Source of the DNA: Triatoma infestans
Taxonomy: Eukaryota; Arthropoda; Insecta; Hemiptera; Reduviidae
Length of the DNA: 64,000 bases
Assembly: GCA_011037195.1 (NCBI GenBank)
Contig: JAAEAF010002385.1
Location: forward strand, 1 to 64,000
Direction of reading: 5' to 3'
Shown: piece after piece, positions 32,236 through 44,185 of the stretch
How the letters are laid out: every line of letters begins with the position of its first letter
Numbering within the stretch: position 1 is the stretch's first letter
The notes under the pieces: model-generated
Seen by the model: only the letters and a program-made list of their open reading frames with translations
The model's database searches: none
Told to the model about the DNA's origin: nothing
Made by a program: the position numbers and the translations under genes

Positions 32236-33354
32236 GTGAAAAAAACGAATAAAAAAAAATCTCAATTCTATTTTCCAAGTTAATATTATTTTCCTAGAAA
32301 AAAGGTACTTAATTATTCAGAGTTTTTCCGTCCGGATTGCCAGCAGTATATCAAATAAAAAGTGAAAAAACACACGCCCCCCCTTTTCATAGAAATTTTT
32401 TCACCCAGCTTTATAATTCGTGTTTTTTTTTTTTTAAATGCTTGTGTTTTAATTTTTACACTCCTTCTGTCTGGTCTTACATTAAGCACAATTTGCCAAC
32501 AAGCAACGGGCAAACCAAGTCTTTTAAGTCTCAAAAGCCTGAAAGTACTTTTATAGAAACAGCGCTAAGAGTTGGGAGATTAGTGAATTTAATTAAAGTT
32601 TAGTGTTTTTTTTTTTGTTTTTTTTTTATTAGAAATTTATTTAAAATAGTGTTAATTAATAAAATGTTGGGAGTTTTTATGAACGAACTGTAGAATGGAA
32701 AAATAAACATCAAAGTTTTAAAAAACGTTGAAAAAATGCAGTTATAAAAAATGCCTTTATTTTACCTATTGTTGATTAAACATGCCTAGGTATCTAATAA
32801 TTTTGTTTTTTAGAATTTAATAATTGCTTTCAGAATTATCTTGCTTTTCTGGGAGAATCTAAATTTAGGGCCACTTCAGACTCCTTAAACCTTAACTAAA
32901 ATTAATAATAATAATAATAATAATGTTTTATTATATAATTGATACAGTATCCATTATTTTTATAAATTTAGACAAACATTACAAGACATTGGACCATGGT
33001 CCGTCTGCCGAGTTTGATGAACAATATGTATCATTAATAAAAATGATAACAATAATATATTTTATTATAATAAAAACTAGCGAGAAAGTATAATGTAAAT
33101 TATAAATAATCCTTATAAAAAAAAAAAAAAATTAGTTAAACAGAGATTAAGGCAAGAACCTTGCGCAGTGGCAATATCGTAACCAATGAAGGTCTCCTGA
33201 GGTGCGATTATTGCTAGTTGAAAACTTTTACCTTAACTAAAGTTAATTTTGTCTGGAAAATAGACAATTCCAACACAAAACTGTTAGGTGTATTACAATT
33301 AAAAAAAAAACCCAATTGGTGACGTAATCGAAAATATCGGGGAAAACCGGAAAA
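32236..33354. other. AT-rich stretch, nothing recognised
   Basis: There are AAT repeats near 32902-32925. The frames at 32313-32603 overlap on both strands without recognisable domains. Confidence 0.45.
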
Positions 33355-33400
33355 AAACGATCTGGTGTGAATCACTCACACAACTTTCTCTTACTGCAAT
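33355..33400 (-). repeat. family C right end, isolated
   Basis: TCTGGTGTGAATCACTCACA and ACTTTCTCTTACTGCA form the hairpin and inverted-repeat end of family C on the minus strand. It lies about 100 bp before the start of a plus-strand copy, head to head. Confidence 0.75.
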
Positions 33401-33504
33401 TTACATTCATATTCCTTCAGTGTTACATCAGTGAGAGAATCAAAACAATCCATTTTTTAGAGAAAAGCTTCTTAGGCGTCGCCCTCCCCCAAAACTGTAA
33501 TTTA

Positions 33505-34465
33505 TTTTTCTTTTTTACATTCACTTTTAGTAAGAGGAAGTATTGCAATCGTGACAAATTTTCCAAATTGAGTTTTCGCCGGAAACACATGTGTTTTGAG
33601 GTCCTCAGAGTACGAAAAAATTTGTTTCTATCGAATGGTCTTTGTGTGTGTGATTTAACAAAATTTCTCAAATACGAAATTTTCAATCAAAATTGGTATT
33701 CCGTTTTTCGCGCTACCATCTCATCTGACACGTAGGTTGAGAGCAAACTCCATCAGTCGAATGTACGACTTTACTGAATTTTTTTTTCTTTCAGTTTATC
33801 GCGATTATGTCGAACACGGCTCCAATGATTTTCTTTAAACTTCTTGTACTATCTATACGTACACACACACATACTAACTATTATTTTATTTGAAATATTT
33901 TCCAGGGGAAAATTGATTTGGGGCGGGGGGAATTCTGGGAGAATAGTAGCGTTAAGCTTTCATCTAAGCTATTTTAGTACAATTTACAGTTCTGCCACCT
34001 ATATAATATTAATAGAGAGAGAGAGAGAGTAGAGTAATGCCTATTTTTTCAGGCGGGCTTAACGTCCAACTACCAAATTAGGTGTCGGGTACGGGGGCGG
34101 AAGCACCTACTTTACTATTAACATTTTTTAAATAAATATAAAATTTAGTTATACGCTGGACTTGAACTGGGGTCCTCCCACTTACAAGTCCATGCTCATA
34201 ACCAATACACCAACACCCGCCCCCATATATAATATTAATATACATTAGAAAAGTTGCCAAGTATTCCAAATTTGAAGAAAATCGGTTAATCGTAAATGCG
34301 ACTTTACCGAATTTTACTGTATCCTGAACTGTTTCCTGGGGAATCAACTGTTTCCTGCAACTATTTCCTGCTGAAATTTACTAAAAACTTCAAAATTTGA
34401 AGGAAATTGAAACAATGGTAATTGCAAGAAGAGAAAGTCGACAGAGTGATTTTTTTTTTCATTTA
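33505..34465 (+). repeat. family C, second subtype, with SINE A inside
   Basis: It starts near TACATTCACTTTTAGTAAGA and passes a very short GT tract (33644). It continues through CATCTGACACGTAGG, CATCAGTCGAATGTACGACT, GGAAAATTGATTTGGGG and TATATAATATTAATA, where SINE A (34015-34225) is inserted. It resumes with CATTAGAAAAGTTGCCAAG and reaches a damaged right end AAGAGAAAGTCGACAGAGTG. Confidence 0.82.
34015..34225 (-). mobile_element. tRNA-derived SINE, family A, copy 2
   Basis: The exact 15-bp TSD TATATAATATTAATA lies at 34000-34014 and 34226-34240. The tRNA-like head is at the right (B-box complement near 34157-34171). The 3' end carries a CT tail, seen as GAGAGAGA at 34015-34029. The host is a family C copy, so SINE A moved after family C had spread. 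Confidence 0.92.
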
Positions 34466-34900
34466 TTAGGTGAACTCAAAGTGTTGATACATCTAGTGAA
34501 AACTCAGTTTCGAAAAGCTAACTGACAAGTAAGTTTCTCTTGCCGCAGTAAGTGAAAGTAAAGAAGGTGGTTTCATCATTATTCTCATAATAAAACAGGA
34601 TTTGAAATAAAAACTTAATTAGTTACACAAATTTCTTTATAGATATACTCAATCTAAAGCTAATTGACATACCTATTTAATATTTATTCCGAATAGGAGA
34701 CCATTAAACCTAATTTACGATAATAATGCATAATTTGACCGCAAACATAATTTAACGTCAGTCCAATTTAACAAATTGGTCTTTCACATACTATCTTATT
34801 ATCCATTTTGTTTCAGTTCGTCGCAGTGTTTCTCACTGTCTCTTCCGCAACGTCACCTCTCCTTCGTTCTCACTCTGCCTCTCCCATTCTAACTCTCTGT

Positions 34901-34934
<34 letters not shown>

Positions 34935-35534
34935 AACACACACACGCACACACACACACACAAAACAACGAGATGCATATAAACACAAAGATGATTAAAG
35001 TTGACGCCGGCTAGACCACAATTTTTGCCCAGAGGAAATAGGAAACCAGTGTGACAAAAGGAATGGGTCGGTCTAGCCTGTAAATAGCTTGACCACACTT
35101 CCGCTGTAAAGGCCACTGGCTCATGCTTCCGTTCGTAATAAACAAGTTACACGTAAAACTATTATTTAAATAAATGAGTGAAAAAAAGAAGACAAAGGTT
35201 AACAAAAAATTCTTTTTCTACCATTCGGTGTCACTACTTTTATTATTAAAAACGAAATTTTATTAAACTTGGAGTTATTTAATGCTTGCGATAATTCTAA
35301 AGAGAATACTAACACATTAATTGGACGAGAAATGAGGGGTCGCAATTATAGAAGTTTAATTATCTACTTAATTATTGGCTTGCTTTCTGCAGGTCCGGTG
35401 CTAGAATGGAACTGCTCCCATCCTGGATGTCGTAAGAGCCATGCTCACTTTGTTTGATTGGCCGAAAAATGCAACAGAAGATTCATTATTGGATTCCCAG
35501 GGAACCACGTCGCTACTCCGTGGGGAACCTTTTT

Positions 35535-35575
<41 letters not shown>

Positions 35576-35824
35576 CAATTCCACGCATTCCTTGTGGATA
35601 TGATGTCATTTGATCTTTTGACCTGAGTTCGGAGGTGTTAAACATAATTTCTTATCTTATTTCATTTAATTCCATTTAAAGGCGAGGAAGCGAAGAGGCA
35701 TCTGGAATCTACAGGTCAGTGAGAAATATCATTGAAATGAACTGCTATTAAGGCCATTAAATTCATAATGGCTCATAAGATAACGTTCTGGGACGGTGTG
35801 GTAGGACTGAGGTAATCCTTAATC
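34466..35824. other. unassigned, with family C scrap and microsatellites
   Basis: An inverted family C scrap lies near 34488-34565. A CA microsatellite occupies about 34901-34961 and a GA microsatellite about 35539-35571. The small frames at 35269-35457 and 35441-35626 have no recognised domain. Confidence 0.5.
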
Positions 35825-36130
35825 TTGGAGGCCCCATTTTGCACATGGGTAATGCGCAAACTTGTTTGGGGAAAAGCGTGTGCCAAAGATGACAACTGTT
35901 CCGATGAAATAGGCCTGCCGCAATTACCACAATTTGGGCTTCAGCACATCCAGATTGCTAAAGACTTTTTGTGGTTTTTCAAGTTTGGACGAAGATTTCT
36001 CAAAACCAAGCCTGTTCTGTTTCCGCATGCTGTGGATCGGGTATCTCGACTGTTCTTTGCTAATCCCAAACTAGTTTCTGCTCTGATGGATCCGCAACTA
36101 TGTACAAGGAGGAAGTATTCTTTTTTTTGA
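35825..36130 (+). other. open frame of 101 codons, unrecognised
   Basis: The frame runs to the TGA at 36128-36130 and reads, for example, KDFLWFFKFGRRFLKTKPVL and VSRLFFANPKLVSALMDPQL. The composition is protein-like and the local GC is above the surroundings. No domain is recognised, and no flanking splice sites, TSD or second copy are seen. It may be a relic of a mobile element or a host exon. I cannot decide. Confidence 0.25.
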
Positions 36131-37440
36131 ATTTCTTGAGAGCATCATCTGCATTGTTAGAAAAATCATAACCATTTCCCGTGAGAAAGAGAGAGAAAAC
36201 ATCAATATTATACCCCCACTCCCTAAATAGGGGTTTCTAGTATTTTGATCTACGATGATAACTCCTTAACATTTGTCCTTTTCCTATCCTTTCTTGTTCC
36301 ATCTGTTGATGAGAAGACCAAAAGGGCTATGGACACTTGATTCATTAATGCGGCCTTAATGTGCAAGGCTGTAATTCGGGGAACACAGTAGGTCCATGAA
36401 GCCTAAATGCAGCTAGAAAGCCCAAGGCCTTAGGTCTAAATGAAGCCTAAATCCAGTCTCCCTCATGCAAGCAAAACTGCAATGACCACTATCCGCCAGA
36501 CCCAGAAAGGCTTAAACGTTCTTTGCTAAGAGCCAATAATGTTTCCCCCTCGGTCAACAGATCTACACATAACTTTTAAAGCTCCGAGGCTCTTTCGTGC
36601 CAAGTATTTGAAGTGCCAACTATATGAAGGAGAATGGAGTGCTGGTGGTTTGGGAGGGTAGGTAGACAATATGCAGAAATAGAAAAAAAAAGTTTCAAAA
36701 AGAAATAGAGGGTCTGGAGGCACAGCCCTACCGCTGACCTAGACTAGTTATGACATAAACCTGGAAAAAATAAAGCAAAAGAATTCAATATGGTTCTCGA
36801 CAATAGCCTGATCGCTTGTATATTGTCTAGAACCAAATGGTTAATAGTAACGTTAAGAGATTTGCAACAATAAGGAAAATCTAACACTCGCACAAACTAA
36901 TAACGTCTGTACATAAATAAATCCTCACACCTCCTCCCCGGCCCTTCTTGCAGCAGATGCATGTATTGATCAGAATTGCCACTATATCCACAGGATTGCA
37001 ATATCGCTAATAGGGTCAGTGATTCAGCCTCCCTCCACCAACACTGTTATTTTATTTTATGCACACACAAAAAGAGATCAAATAAAACTGGGTCGCCTGC
37101 ACCCGCTCTCTCTTTCTGTCTCTCTCTAAAGTAATCACCTGGTTCAATTTATACTTTATTGCCAGGTGATAAAATATCGGGCAATAATAGCCTATTAGTT
37201 CCTCTAAATATGAAAAGAATTTCTACGGTCGTGTAGCATTTTTCTGATCATGTAACAGTGCAATAATATGTTAATTATTCCATTAAAATCGGTGGGTAAT
37301 GTTGTTCTTTTAATCTCTAATGAGGAACAGAGGTTTTTTCATCTATTCAAAAATGTAATTACATTGTTGCCATCTTTCAGCTACATAAATTTTGATCACT
37401 ACAATAAAAAATATTAAAATAAAATATGGATGTTGATTTT
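36131..37440. other. unassigned
   Basis: No supported feature is present. Composition is mixed, with no repeat family from this window except a CT-rich tract near 37105-37130. Confidence 0.4.
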
Positions 37441-37444
37441 TAGA

Positions 37445-37875
37445 GGAGAGGGAACTATAAAGCCAATCCGAGTGCGACTTAAAAATCTGTGGCGTCTCCT
37501 TTAGAATGTAGATCGTCTGTAATTGTACTGCCCTTAGATTTTTTCTTCTACGAGCCTCTACAGCTCACTGTCTGGTGATGGACAGTGTTGTCTGTAGCGG
37601 GAGAACATTGTCCGGAGGCTGGCTGTGCACTGAGAAGGCTCCGGGCGCTAATGACCTTATATTAAATGCGCCTTAAATTAAATTAAAAAGATCGTCTATA
37701 AAGTGTACATAGTAGTAAGTGTGAATAATTTGTATAATTGTTGAGCTAGAATTTGCCTATGGGTGGGCTAAAACTTAATCTAACCTAACCTAATTACCTA
37801 CCTTAACTTAACCTAACCTAGCTAAACTTGACTTAACCTAACCTAAACTAATTTAACTTAACCTAACGTAATTAA
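37445..37875 (-). repeat. family D, copy 2, with SINE B inserted
   Basis: This is the inverse of 21738-22010: CCAATCCGAGTGCGACTTAA, AATCTGTGGCGTCTCCTTTA, the SINE B insertion at 37519-37688, then AGATCGTCTATAAAG, CTAGAATTTGCC and a CTAACCTAACCTAA tract to about 37870. With the SINE and one TSD removed, the two copies align along their whole length. Confidence 0.85.
37519..37688 (+). mobile_element. SINE family B, copy 3, head lost
   Basis: The 9-bp TSD AGATCGTCT lies at 37510-37518 and 37689-37697. Family D copy 1 has the target once, which confirms the insertion. The tRNA-like head is missing (5' truncation). The body has CGAGCCTCTACAGCTCACTG and ends GCGCCTTAAATTAAATTAAA. Confidence 0.92.
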
Positions 37876-38339
37876 AAAAAAACAAGTAGTTTGCTAACAG
37901 CAATTGAAGCGTTTTTCGTATAGTTACGTGGAATATCCGCCAAGTACGGCAAATCATTTGAACTGTTACGAGAGGAAATTCTGAGTGTTATCTTCGATAC
38001 AATATGGAAAAAAGGAAAACTGACGGAACTCTCTGATGAAGAACTCTATAATGGCAGCTGTAAAAATACAGCTAGAGTGTACTGGCTAAGCTATTCCGTC
38101 GGATTGAGGATAATCAGATTCATGACTGCCTTATAATGGGAGTTAACTTGGTAAGAAGAGGACCCGAGATCGGCCAAGATTCAGATGGACACAGTAAATA
38201 GAGGAAGAGCTGCGTTTTTAATATTAAGTCATTAAAGTAATGAATGAAAGTGACAGCGATATGTGAAAAAGAGGCCAAGGTCCTACTTATACCAAAGCGT
38301 CATGCAGTGAGTAAATGAGTGAATTATGAAGTTAGCAGA
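37876..38339. other. unassigned
   Basis: There is no recognised gene or repeat. Short plus-strand stretches are protein-like (around 37960-38100), but stops are frequent and I assign no family. Confidence 0.35.
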
Positions 38340-38700
38340 ACCATACTTTAACATAACACTTCAGATGGTTGGCTGAGGCTTCCGCACCACCCAGAACAGA
38401 CAAAAAAATTAATTTTTCAAGGAAAATGTTTTAAAGAAAGTGTTAACCTAATATATGTATCGTTAGTTTTGCATAGTTTAAAGAAAATCTTTTGGAACAT
38501 CAAGAAAAACAAAAGAATTATTTATTAATGCCGCATTTCCGATTCATGAATTTTGACCGAATCCTCCAAGGTGTCACCTAAAAACAGACAAACACACCTA
38601 TCATTTACAAAAAAAAAAACACTTCTTTTTCGTTCTCAAAAGCCTTCAAAACATATATTTCTGGTGACAACTGGACATTGAGGCTTTATAAACGTTTGAA
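38340..38700 (-). repeat. family C, second subtype, partial
   Basis: The right end is missing. TTTCAAGGAAAATGTTTTAA, TGCCGCATTTCCGATTCATG, AATCCTCCAAGGTGTCACC, AAAACATATATTTCTGGTGA and ACTGGACATTGAGGC follow the second-subtype order on the minus strand. It is strongly diverged. Confidence 0.6.
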
Positions 38701-38844
38701 TTTTCGGTTCTCGATCGATGGATGCGCAGAACCGGACACCTATATAATTCGGATCCCCAAATAATTATTTGAGATCAGAATGGTGTTCAGAAAAGTGTAA
38801 CTAACGGGAATATTTTGCCAATACTTAATAACACTTTCACGATA

Positions 38845-39640
38845 CAAATATCTGGTACGACATTCTCCTACTGCAATTGACCCAGTTGTAACAAATTTTC
38901 TTCTTCAATCTGATAATTCTTACTAGATTTTTAATCATCTTCCAGATTGTATCAATGGGAGAATTCGAACTTAATAAAATCCTATTTTTTGAGGAACGCT
39001 TAACCTTATTTCTCCCCCAAACCCCCTTAAATGAACTGTATCGGAAAAAGTGTCAAACAAAAGTGATTGGTTTCTGTATGTGTAATTAGTATACCGAAAT
39101 AGGTCGGGGTTTTTATGGAGAAATCACAGAAAAATAAAAAAAAAAAAATTCATAAAACGCACTTCCAATGTACCGATTTCCTTAAAACTCGGATTTTTGG
39201 CAACATATTTCGATTTACTTATGTTATTAAAATGATAGTATCGTAAAATAAACTAAAAGAGCACTCTAGAGGAAAACACAAGTCCATAACTCTCCCAAAA
39301 AGTCCTTATAAATGAATTTTCCCGGAGGAATGTGTCAAAAAAACAATTGCACTCTTTGTATGTATAGTTCAGTAGAGTGGAACTTGCGGTTAAGGAATTT
39401 TGACAGATAACATCCTCTCGGATCCCCATGGTGTTACCCAAAACGGAATATCTGTTTTTGAACCTACTGCGATTATTTCTTTTTGAGCTATGCTTTCACA
39501 TTCACATACGCACACACACACACACAACCACTTTTACGGACCTAGAGGATATCAAAATGTGTGTTTCCAGTAAAAACTCCTCATGGAAAATTTGACTCGA
39601 ACGTACTATTAAGAGCCTTCTCCTAATAAGAGCAAGAGAA
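38845..39640 (-). repeat. family C, nearly full-length, diverged
   Basis: It runs from the right end (ATCTGGTACGACATTCTCCT) through two GGGGGAGAAAT/GGGAGAG modules, AACTTGCGGTTAAGGAATTT and a short CA microsatellite (39503-39522). It reaches the left end CTCCTAATAAGAGCAAGAGA at about 39625-39645. Confidence 0.8.
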
Positions 39641-40509
39641 ATTAAAAACTGTTCAATTCTAAGGAAAAATAGAATTCTTCATGAAAAACCGGGAAAAATA
39701 TAAATTGCTTATGTTTTCCCAGGTTGTATAAATTGTCTTAATTTATTAATTAATTATAATTGTAATCATTTATTTTTCGTAGAATAAAATGAGAAAAATT
39801 ACGTAATAATTAGTTACTGGTGATGCGCGGTAGTTATAATGTTGTAGCTGGTAAAACACATTATTATTGAATATTTGGGAAAAGCCATCTTTTTCCTGCA
39901 TTCTCTTTTGTTCACAAATTCACTCTCATAATTATAAAGCTAGGAAAATTAATTTTCCATTTAGTTTATTATTTTCCAGTTAATTTACATTAATTTCAAT
40001 ATTTCATTTGTTATATAGTATAAAAGGAAATTCATTTTATTATAAAGTTATGCCAATGCTAAACTGGAATTTTAGTTGTTAAAGACTAAATGTTTCTCTC
40101 TTATTTCCGCTCTCTCTCACTTCCGTTCTCTCGAACGCTCTCACCCTCCTACCCTCTCTGTCTGTTGAAAAGTTCTTTAAGTAAATTATTTTATTATTCT
40201 ATAAAATATGAGCAGCATCTGTACTATATTCATTGAATTATTATTAACCATTTGATTTAAAGTTTATTAATTTTTCCAAAGTATATGACGACAGCAAATT
40301 TTTCAAACTTTGGAAAATTTAATTTTCATGGAAACTATAAGTGTACAGGATATCCTGTTCTCTCAAATAGGAAATATGTTTTCATTTAGAGTATGATCGA
40401 TCTGTGTTTATGGGGATAGAATCTCTAGAATATTAAGTATTAATATACGACACTTTTGAGGGAAGCGTGACCTTCCGATTTACGCAAAAACCTTTAAAAT
40501 AAATTTATT
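39641..40509. other. AT-rich stretch, nothing recognised
   Basis: No supported gene is present. There is a CT-rich patch near 40095-40165. Confidence 0.5.
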
Positions 40510-40925
40510 TAAGAAATTTTGTATGAAAAACTCATAACAACTCTCTCTTACTCCTTAGTTGTTGTTGTTGGGTCCGCAAAGCTGGAAAGCATCAGAGATA
40601 TTTTCACAATATCGTTGGAGAAAAAAACTGTTAAAGAAAATCATTGGAGCCGTTTTCGAGAAAATCACGAAAAATTAAAAAAAAAAAACCATCCGCTAAA
40701 GTCGCATGTTCGGTAAACGGATTTTGCCCAAAATCTTCGTGTCTGATTCGGTGATAGTGCCAAGTTTGTCTAAATTGAATACCAAGTTTGAGCTCTTCCT
40801 TTTCGCTAAAGCCTTGTTTTCCATTATCAGGGAACCCCCAAAAACAAATATTTCCACTGAAAAGTCAATTTTGAAAATCTGACACGATCGAGTACTTCTT
40901 ATCTGCGAGTAAGAGAAAGTAAAAA
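40510..40925 (-). repeat. family C, second subtype, broken by a family E scrap
   Basis: Right-end hairpin remnant TTGTATGAAAAACTCATAAC, then AACTCTCTCTTACTCC. A family E scrap (40557-40604) follows, then AATCATTGGAGCCGTTTTCG, AAGTCGCATGTTCGGTAAAC and ATCTTCGTGTCTGATTCGGT, and the left end GAGTAAGAGAAAGTAAAAA at about 40905-40925. Confidence 0.82.
40557..40604 (-). mobile_element. family E scrap: tail and first bases of the arm only
   Basis: GTTGTTGTTGTTGGGTCCGC, AAAGCTGGAAAGC and ATCAGAGATATTTTCAC match the 34-36-base tail and the adjoining start of the inverted-repeat arm of family E, in minus orientation. Nothing else of the element is present. It is either an extreme truncation during insertion or a deletion. 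Confidence 0.75.
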
Positions 40926-41992
40926 GGTGCAGATCATAAAAATGGCTGAAGAAAAAAAAACAAAACTGGAGTAGCTTGGTGCTTTCTACTCAGGTGGGGT
41001 TCTTTAACACAGGTTCTTATCCATCGAATCTTTTTGGGCTCTTCGTTAATCATTTTCAACATCATCTCAAGGATATGGCTGCAAAAGAAGTTAGAACAAA
41101 ACGGAGGTAGACGGGTTCCAGGTAATGACGTTAGAGGCGGGCAAGTCAAGCTACAGCAGTTTGCTATTGGTCCTCTTCTTCAGTTTCCCCTTTTCATCAA
41201 CGTTCCACATTTCCCATTTAAGAGAGTGGCGCTTGTAAAGGGGGAAAAAAATATGATTTTTTTTTGTCTTTTTATTTTAATTGTACTAAAGACGGGTTTA
41301 TTATCCATTTTGTTTTTTTCTACTATGTTTTATTACAATAATAAAATATTTTATTACTTTTATGTTTCAAGCTGTCTCATTTCTCACACCTCTATAACGG
41401 CCGCTTCACTAAAGGGGGAATAGGTGAAGACAAAGTAGTAAATGAAAAAGGGGATGAAATTTATGTGGCAGGACACTTCTTATCCACAACCCTCTTATTG
41501 ACATTTCTTATACTGGTATACGAACTTGAATGAGGAGGTGAAGGAAAACCGGCAAAAAAAAGAAGACAGGACAAGAAAGGAACAAAATAAAATAGCGATA
41601 GTACATCGTACATTTACAAAAAAAAAAAAAAATAAAACTACTGTATCAATTACCTTATATGCATCATTGTACGGTCAACAGTCGTAAATAAAGCAGTACA
41701 AAGGAGAAAAAGGAGAACAAACTAACAGACAAACAAAAACATCTGTAATATAACTTTTTATTGTTTACTATTTTAACTTTTTTTTTCGTTTTTTTGTTTA
41801 ATATTATCACATGTTTCGCTACATGTAGCAGCTGATTTGTTGCCATAATTCAGTTGATTTTTATGTTTTTCTCATTTCCACCCCTTTTAACGATTTTTTT
41901 TATTATCTTGATTTTTTGTTTTTGTTTTATCATAGAAAAATTGCTGGGGGAACTGATGCTGAGAAAAACTGACTAATAAAATAAATAAATAA
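40926..41992. other. unassigned; weak transposase-like frame rejected
   Basis: The minus-strand frame at 40934-41149 (EEPKKIRWIRTCVKEPHLS) faintly recalls the N terminus of Harbinger-type nucleases. The plus-strand frame at 41034-41423 overlaps it. Neither is convincing. A polyA run lies at 41620-41634. Confidence 0.3.
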
Positions 41993-42625
41993 ACTGGTAT
42001 GACACAATCATACGACTTTCCTGACTGCAACTTGCAAACTTACGACTTTTACTAAATGATTTGTAGCCTTCAATATTATTTTGAGTAACAATATATTCTA
42101 GCCCCCACGGAATATTTAGCAGAAGTTTAATAAAGCTAAAGCTCGTTTTGCTGTTTTTATGGAGAAAACTGAAAAAACTGTTCAGTAAAGTCAACACTTT
42201 CGGTCAACCGCAATTTTTTTCAAACTTGGAATTTTTGTATCACAATCAATTGTAATCAATATTTTATAGATGATAGTATAGTAAATAAAGTGAAATGACA
42301 TTTTAAAAGGAAAACATAAATCCCATCCCTTCCCTAAAACCCCTCAAATGCATTTTTCCCTGGAAAAACGTTTCCAATAAACGTCACAGATCTATATGTG
42401 TGTAGTGTATATATGAACTTTAAAGAAAATTGTTGAATCAGTTTTCAAGAAACTTACAAACAACTGAAAAAATTCATTCAGCAAACTGATACTTCCTGTG
42501 GACTGATTTTTTCAAAACTTTATGGTCGACTGAAAGTACACTTTTTCAGGACTCAAGAGACCTTGAAACATGTATTTCCAGTAAAAACTGCTTATCAAAA
42601 ATTTGACCCAATCGCTAGGAATACA
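41993..42625 (-). repeat. family C, diverged
   Basis: The right end is CGTATGATTGTGTCATACCA on the minus strand, with compensated hairpin stem changes. The order continues with CTGTTCAGTAAAGTCAACAC, ATTCCAAGTTTG-type sequence, TCCCATCCCTTCCC, CTCTTGAGTCCTGAAAAAGT and CATGTATTTCCAGTAAAAAC. The left end is largely lost and so is the microsatellite. Confidence 0.75.
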
Positions 42626-43351
42626 GTGTACAATACTAGTATAGAAAGAAAAAAACGTTGATCTCCCCCCCCCAGAAGCAAAAGTTCACTTCCGGTCAAC
42701 TGACTTCCTTCACAACACATTTCCTCACAATTGTAATTAATTGTAGTTTAGAAAGCAATCATATCAGAGATTTTTTTTCACCAGCTGTAGGAAAACTCGT
42801 ATTTAAAAAAAAATTGATCTGATCCCCTTTCAGCGCTCGGACATAATAACAACTGGGCAGACATGACAGAATGAACTACGCTGTATTTTGTTTATTTGTT
42901 TGTTGGTTTTGTCTGTTTGACATTAACCAGTTAATTTGATTTTGAGGGCTGGAAAAAACCAACATATTGACATTATTAACTACCTTTGGCTTCTAATTGC
43001 CTGCAACTGCCAATATATTGGCGCAAAAAACCAGCCCTATCTTTTCAAATTGACATGTCTATTGTAGTCTTCCACTAGGCTTCTGCACCCTCTTCCCCTT
43101 CTTCATTCTCCATCCTTGCAGAGATAAGGGTATTTTGAGCGATGCGGCTCAAACCATGTTAATCTTTAGACATGTCATATATGAAACAATGTTATGGTTA
43201 ATGCCTTTGTATATTATATTGTTTTGGTGTCTAGTATAAGTGAAATGAGCACAGAACTACAATGTACTGAAAGATAATCCTAATCCGACTTATATTTTCA
43301 TTTTATTCCCTTTGATGAACTTCTATATGCAAACAAGCGCTTCCTTTTCCA
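42626..43351. other. unassigned, with the probable 3' UTR of the I-type element
   Basis: A family C scrap lies at 42660-42770 (CCCCCCCCC, AGTTCACTTCCGGTCAACTG). DNA from about 43080 to 43351 adjoins the stop of the minus-strand I-type ORF2 and is probably its 3' UTR. I could not place its end. Confidence 0.4.
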
Positions 43352-44185
43352 TTAGTGCCAATATGCTTTTTGCGCTACAAGGAAATCGTACATCTTGGAC
43401 AGTTCGGTTACAAACGTTTCTCTTTTTTTACTATACATTTTACAACTAATGAGTAAGTGATTGATGTCGCCATCCTCTCCGTTACCGCAATCGCATTTGG
43501 CACTATTAACGATGCGTATTTTATAAAGGTGCGGCTTGGTGAGATTATGGTTAAACCTCAATCGCATTATCGTGGTACAGAATTGCCTTTCCCCCTCCAA
43601 CTTTTCAAACCAAGGTCTACAAGGGATTCGAGGCTGTATGTCTGAATAATATTTGCCTCTATATTCTTTTCCATATTGATCCTGCCATAATTCTAAATAC
43701 TTACTTTTCAGAGCATTGTTAATATCTCTCAAACTAGCTATCGGAATGTCTTCACCCGACTTAATAGCATCTTTTGCCAGGATATCGACATATTCATTAC
43801 CTTGGATCCCGGCATGCCCTTTGATCCACACTACATGTATCCTTCCTGCAGCATTCTCCAACCTATTCGCTACTTCTACGAGCATCGGGTCTATTACATC
43901 ACCTGGACATTTTATCTTCTGAAGTGTACTCCTTGAGTCACTGAAAACTACCACAGTGTTGTCCCTCTTCTGGCTTGTCTTATCTGCCAGCCCTATTGCT
44001 TTCCAAATTGCTGCCAATTCCGCAGTATATACCGAGGCGATATTTGAAAGCCTGTACTTCTTGGAGCTGCCTGCCTGGGGGTCCCATATGGCACAACCCA
44101 CTCCATGGATCGATCTGGATCCATCCGTAAACAGGAAATACGGATTGGCTAGGCTCTCCTTAAACACCCCAAACCATGCACTCAT
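43352..44185 (-). pseudogene. RNase H and zinc tail of the I-type element
   Basis: This 277-codon open frame would degrade the RNA strand during element replication. Its motifs are FLFTDGSRS (first Asp), YTAELAAIWKAI (Glu), VVFSDSRSTLQKI (Asp), VVWIKGHAGIQGNEYVDILA (His and last Asp). The tail has LTKPHLYKIRI, then CDCGNGEDGDINHLLISC. The RNase H residues are complete. Because the RT that should precede it has been deleted, the frame's ATG is not a true start. The minus-strand frame is uninterrupted, so the loss is structural and not slow decay alone. Confidence 0.88.

Noticed and set aside
35825..36130. Host exon
   Set aside because: The frame is open and protein-like, but I recognise no family and see no convincing splice pair, so I list it only as an unassigned frame.
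40934..41149. Harbinger-type nuclease N terminus on the minus strand
   Set aside because: Only a short stretch (EEPKKIRWIRTCVK) is suggestive, with no catalytic domain or terminal repeats. A search would be needed.
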